Below are positions 4,744-5,205 of a stretch of DNA of 5,205 bases, piece by piece; the stretch's first letter is position 1, and each line of letters begins with the position of its first letter. Location: the NCBI GenBank assembly GCA_021827225.1, contig JAKAXG010000371.1, positions 1-5,205 of the forward strand, given 5' to 3'. This stretch comes from Actinomycetes bacterium. Its GTDB lineage: Bacteria > Actinomycetota > Acidimicrobiia > Acidimicrobiales > Palsa-688. The notes beneath the pieces were generated by a model. That model was given only the letters and a program-made list of their open reading frames with translations, did no database searches and was not told the DNA's origin. The position numbers were made by a program, and so were the translations under genes.

Positions 4744-5205
4744 ATGGGCATGGTCAGGGGCAGCCGGAAGCCGGGCATCGGGTGGTGGGGGCGGCGGGCG
4801 GCCGCGGCCGGGGTGGCGGCCTTCTCCTGGTTCGCTCCGGTCGGCCCTGCGGGGGCCACGGTGGCCCTGTCGGGGGCTGCCTCGTCGGGCTCGGTCACCG
4901 GCTTCGGTGACGCCCGGCCCTACGGGGCGCCGGCGCCGGACCAGCTGCGCTCCCCCACGGTGGCCATCGCCGCCACCCCCGACGGCCGGGGCTACTGGCT
5001 GATGGGGGCCGACGGCGGGGTGTTCGCCTACGGCGACGCCGGGTTCTACGGGTCCGGGGCCGGCTCCGGGGTGATGACCCCGTTCGTGGGCATGGCGGCC
5101 ACCCCCGACGGGCGGGGCTACTGGCTGGTCGGCACCTTCGGCAACGTGTCCAACTTCGGTGACGCCGCCGACGAGGGCTACCCGGCGGTCAGGCCGCCGG
5201 CGCCG
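4744..5205 (+). CDS. Exported protein with 42-residue GYW/FGDA repeats, partial (runs off the window)
   Basis: The first 154 residues are visible with no stop. The N-terminus is a signal peptide: a basic region with Arg-Arg at 17-18, a hydrophobic core at about 19-31 and an AGA cleavage site after residue 38. The twin Arg lacks a full Tat consensus, so Sec export is more likely. From residue 54 the chain is built of 42-residue units beginning F/Y-GDA and containing AATPDGRGYWL: unit 1 at 54-95, unit 2 at 96-137, and a third starting at 138. Such units are widespread in secreted actinobacterial proteins, in my recollection especially Acidimicrobiia, and probably form beta blades or a beta-propeller-like fold; no enzymatic role is known to me. 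Unit 2 ends in FGNVSN where unit 1 has DGGVFA, and the third unit has no FYG element, so the array is degenerate. The gene follows the glycosyltransferase in the same direction, consistent with an envelope theme. Confidence 0.85.
   Translation, partial: MGMVRGSRKPGIGWWGRRAAAAGVAAFSWFAPVGPAGATVALSGAASSGSVTGFGDARPYGAPAPDQLRSPTVAIAATPDGRGYWLMGADGGVFAYGDAGFYGSGAGSGVMTPFVGMAATPDGRGYWLVGTFGNVSNFGDAADEGYPAVRPPAP
4903..5205 (+). repeat. 126-bp coding repeat array (42 codons per unit)
   Basis: Units at 4903-5028 and 5029-5154 have identical length, and a third begins at 5155 and is cut by the window end. The most conserved DNA is 4972-5001 versus 5098-5127, which match at 29 of 30 bases and encode ATPDGRGYWL; flanking parts of the units are much more diverged. 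This pattern suggests old duplication with selection on the core, although recent local conversion of the core is possible. Confidence 0.75.

Noticed and set aside
4713..5002. Alternative plus-strand (4713, 4715) and minus-strand (4410-4898) frames near the right end
   Set aside because: They lie in other frames of the repeat-protein gene or over the end of the glycosyltransferase, with compositional bias and no recognisable domain.

Overview
The window is very GC-rich, with almost every third codon position G or C, frequent GTG starts and tight packing. It looks like a high-GC actinobacterium. The best lineage clue is the last gene. Its 42-residue repeats, with the core ATPDGRGYWL and F/Y-GDA, belong to a secreted repeat family that I associate from memory with Acidimicrobiia. 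That assignment is an inference, because no marker gene is present.

Layout from left to right. (1) A minus-strand pair: an SDR oxidoreductase (501-1277) followed, with a one-base TGATG overlap, by an acyl-CoA dehydrogenase (7-501). The second reading frame hits a TAG stop after 164 codons, less than half the usual family length, right beside the window edge. (2) A divergent plus-strand gene of unknown function (1366-1794). (3) A plus-strand pair joined by a GTGA overlap: a single-pass membrane protein with a coiled-coil (1817-2437) and an exported trypsin-fold serine protease with an intact His/Asp/Ser triad (2434-3138). (4) A minus-strand coiled-coil protein (3143-3553), convergent with the protease and separated from it by four bases. 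(5) Divergent from that, a GT4-type glycosyltransferase (3591-4697). (6) The start of an exported repeat protein (4744 to beyond the window end).

How the genes fit together. The first pair points to acyl-CoA or fatty-acid-like metabolism. From 1817 onward most products concern the cell envelope: a membrane-anchored coiled-coil with its protease partner, a glycosyltransferase and a secreted repeat protein. The coiled-coil protein at 3143-3553 and the glycosyltransferase share a 37-bp divergent control region and may act in the same polysaccharide pathway.

Regulation. Five genes have a T/C-A-n-n-n-T box ending 6-9 bases before the start codon and lack a well-placed ribosome-binding site. That pattern fits leaderless transcripts, which are common in Actinobacteria. 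The two divergent intergenic regions each carry an inverted repeat that could be an operator.

I found no RNA gene, mobile element, CRISPR array or convincing intrinsic terminator. No stretch over 300 bases lacks a gene. Nothing here is clearly a new system. The most unusual items are the coiled-coil/protease pair, the interrupted dehydrogenase frame and the Gln replacing the second Glu of the glycosyltransferase E-x7-E motif.
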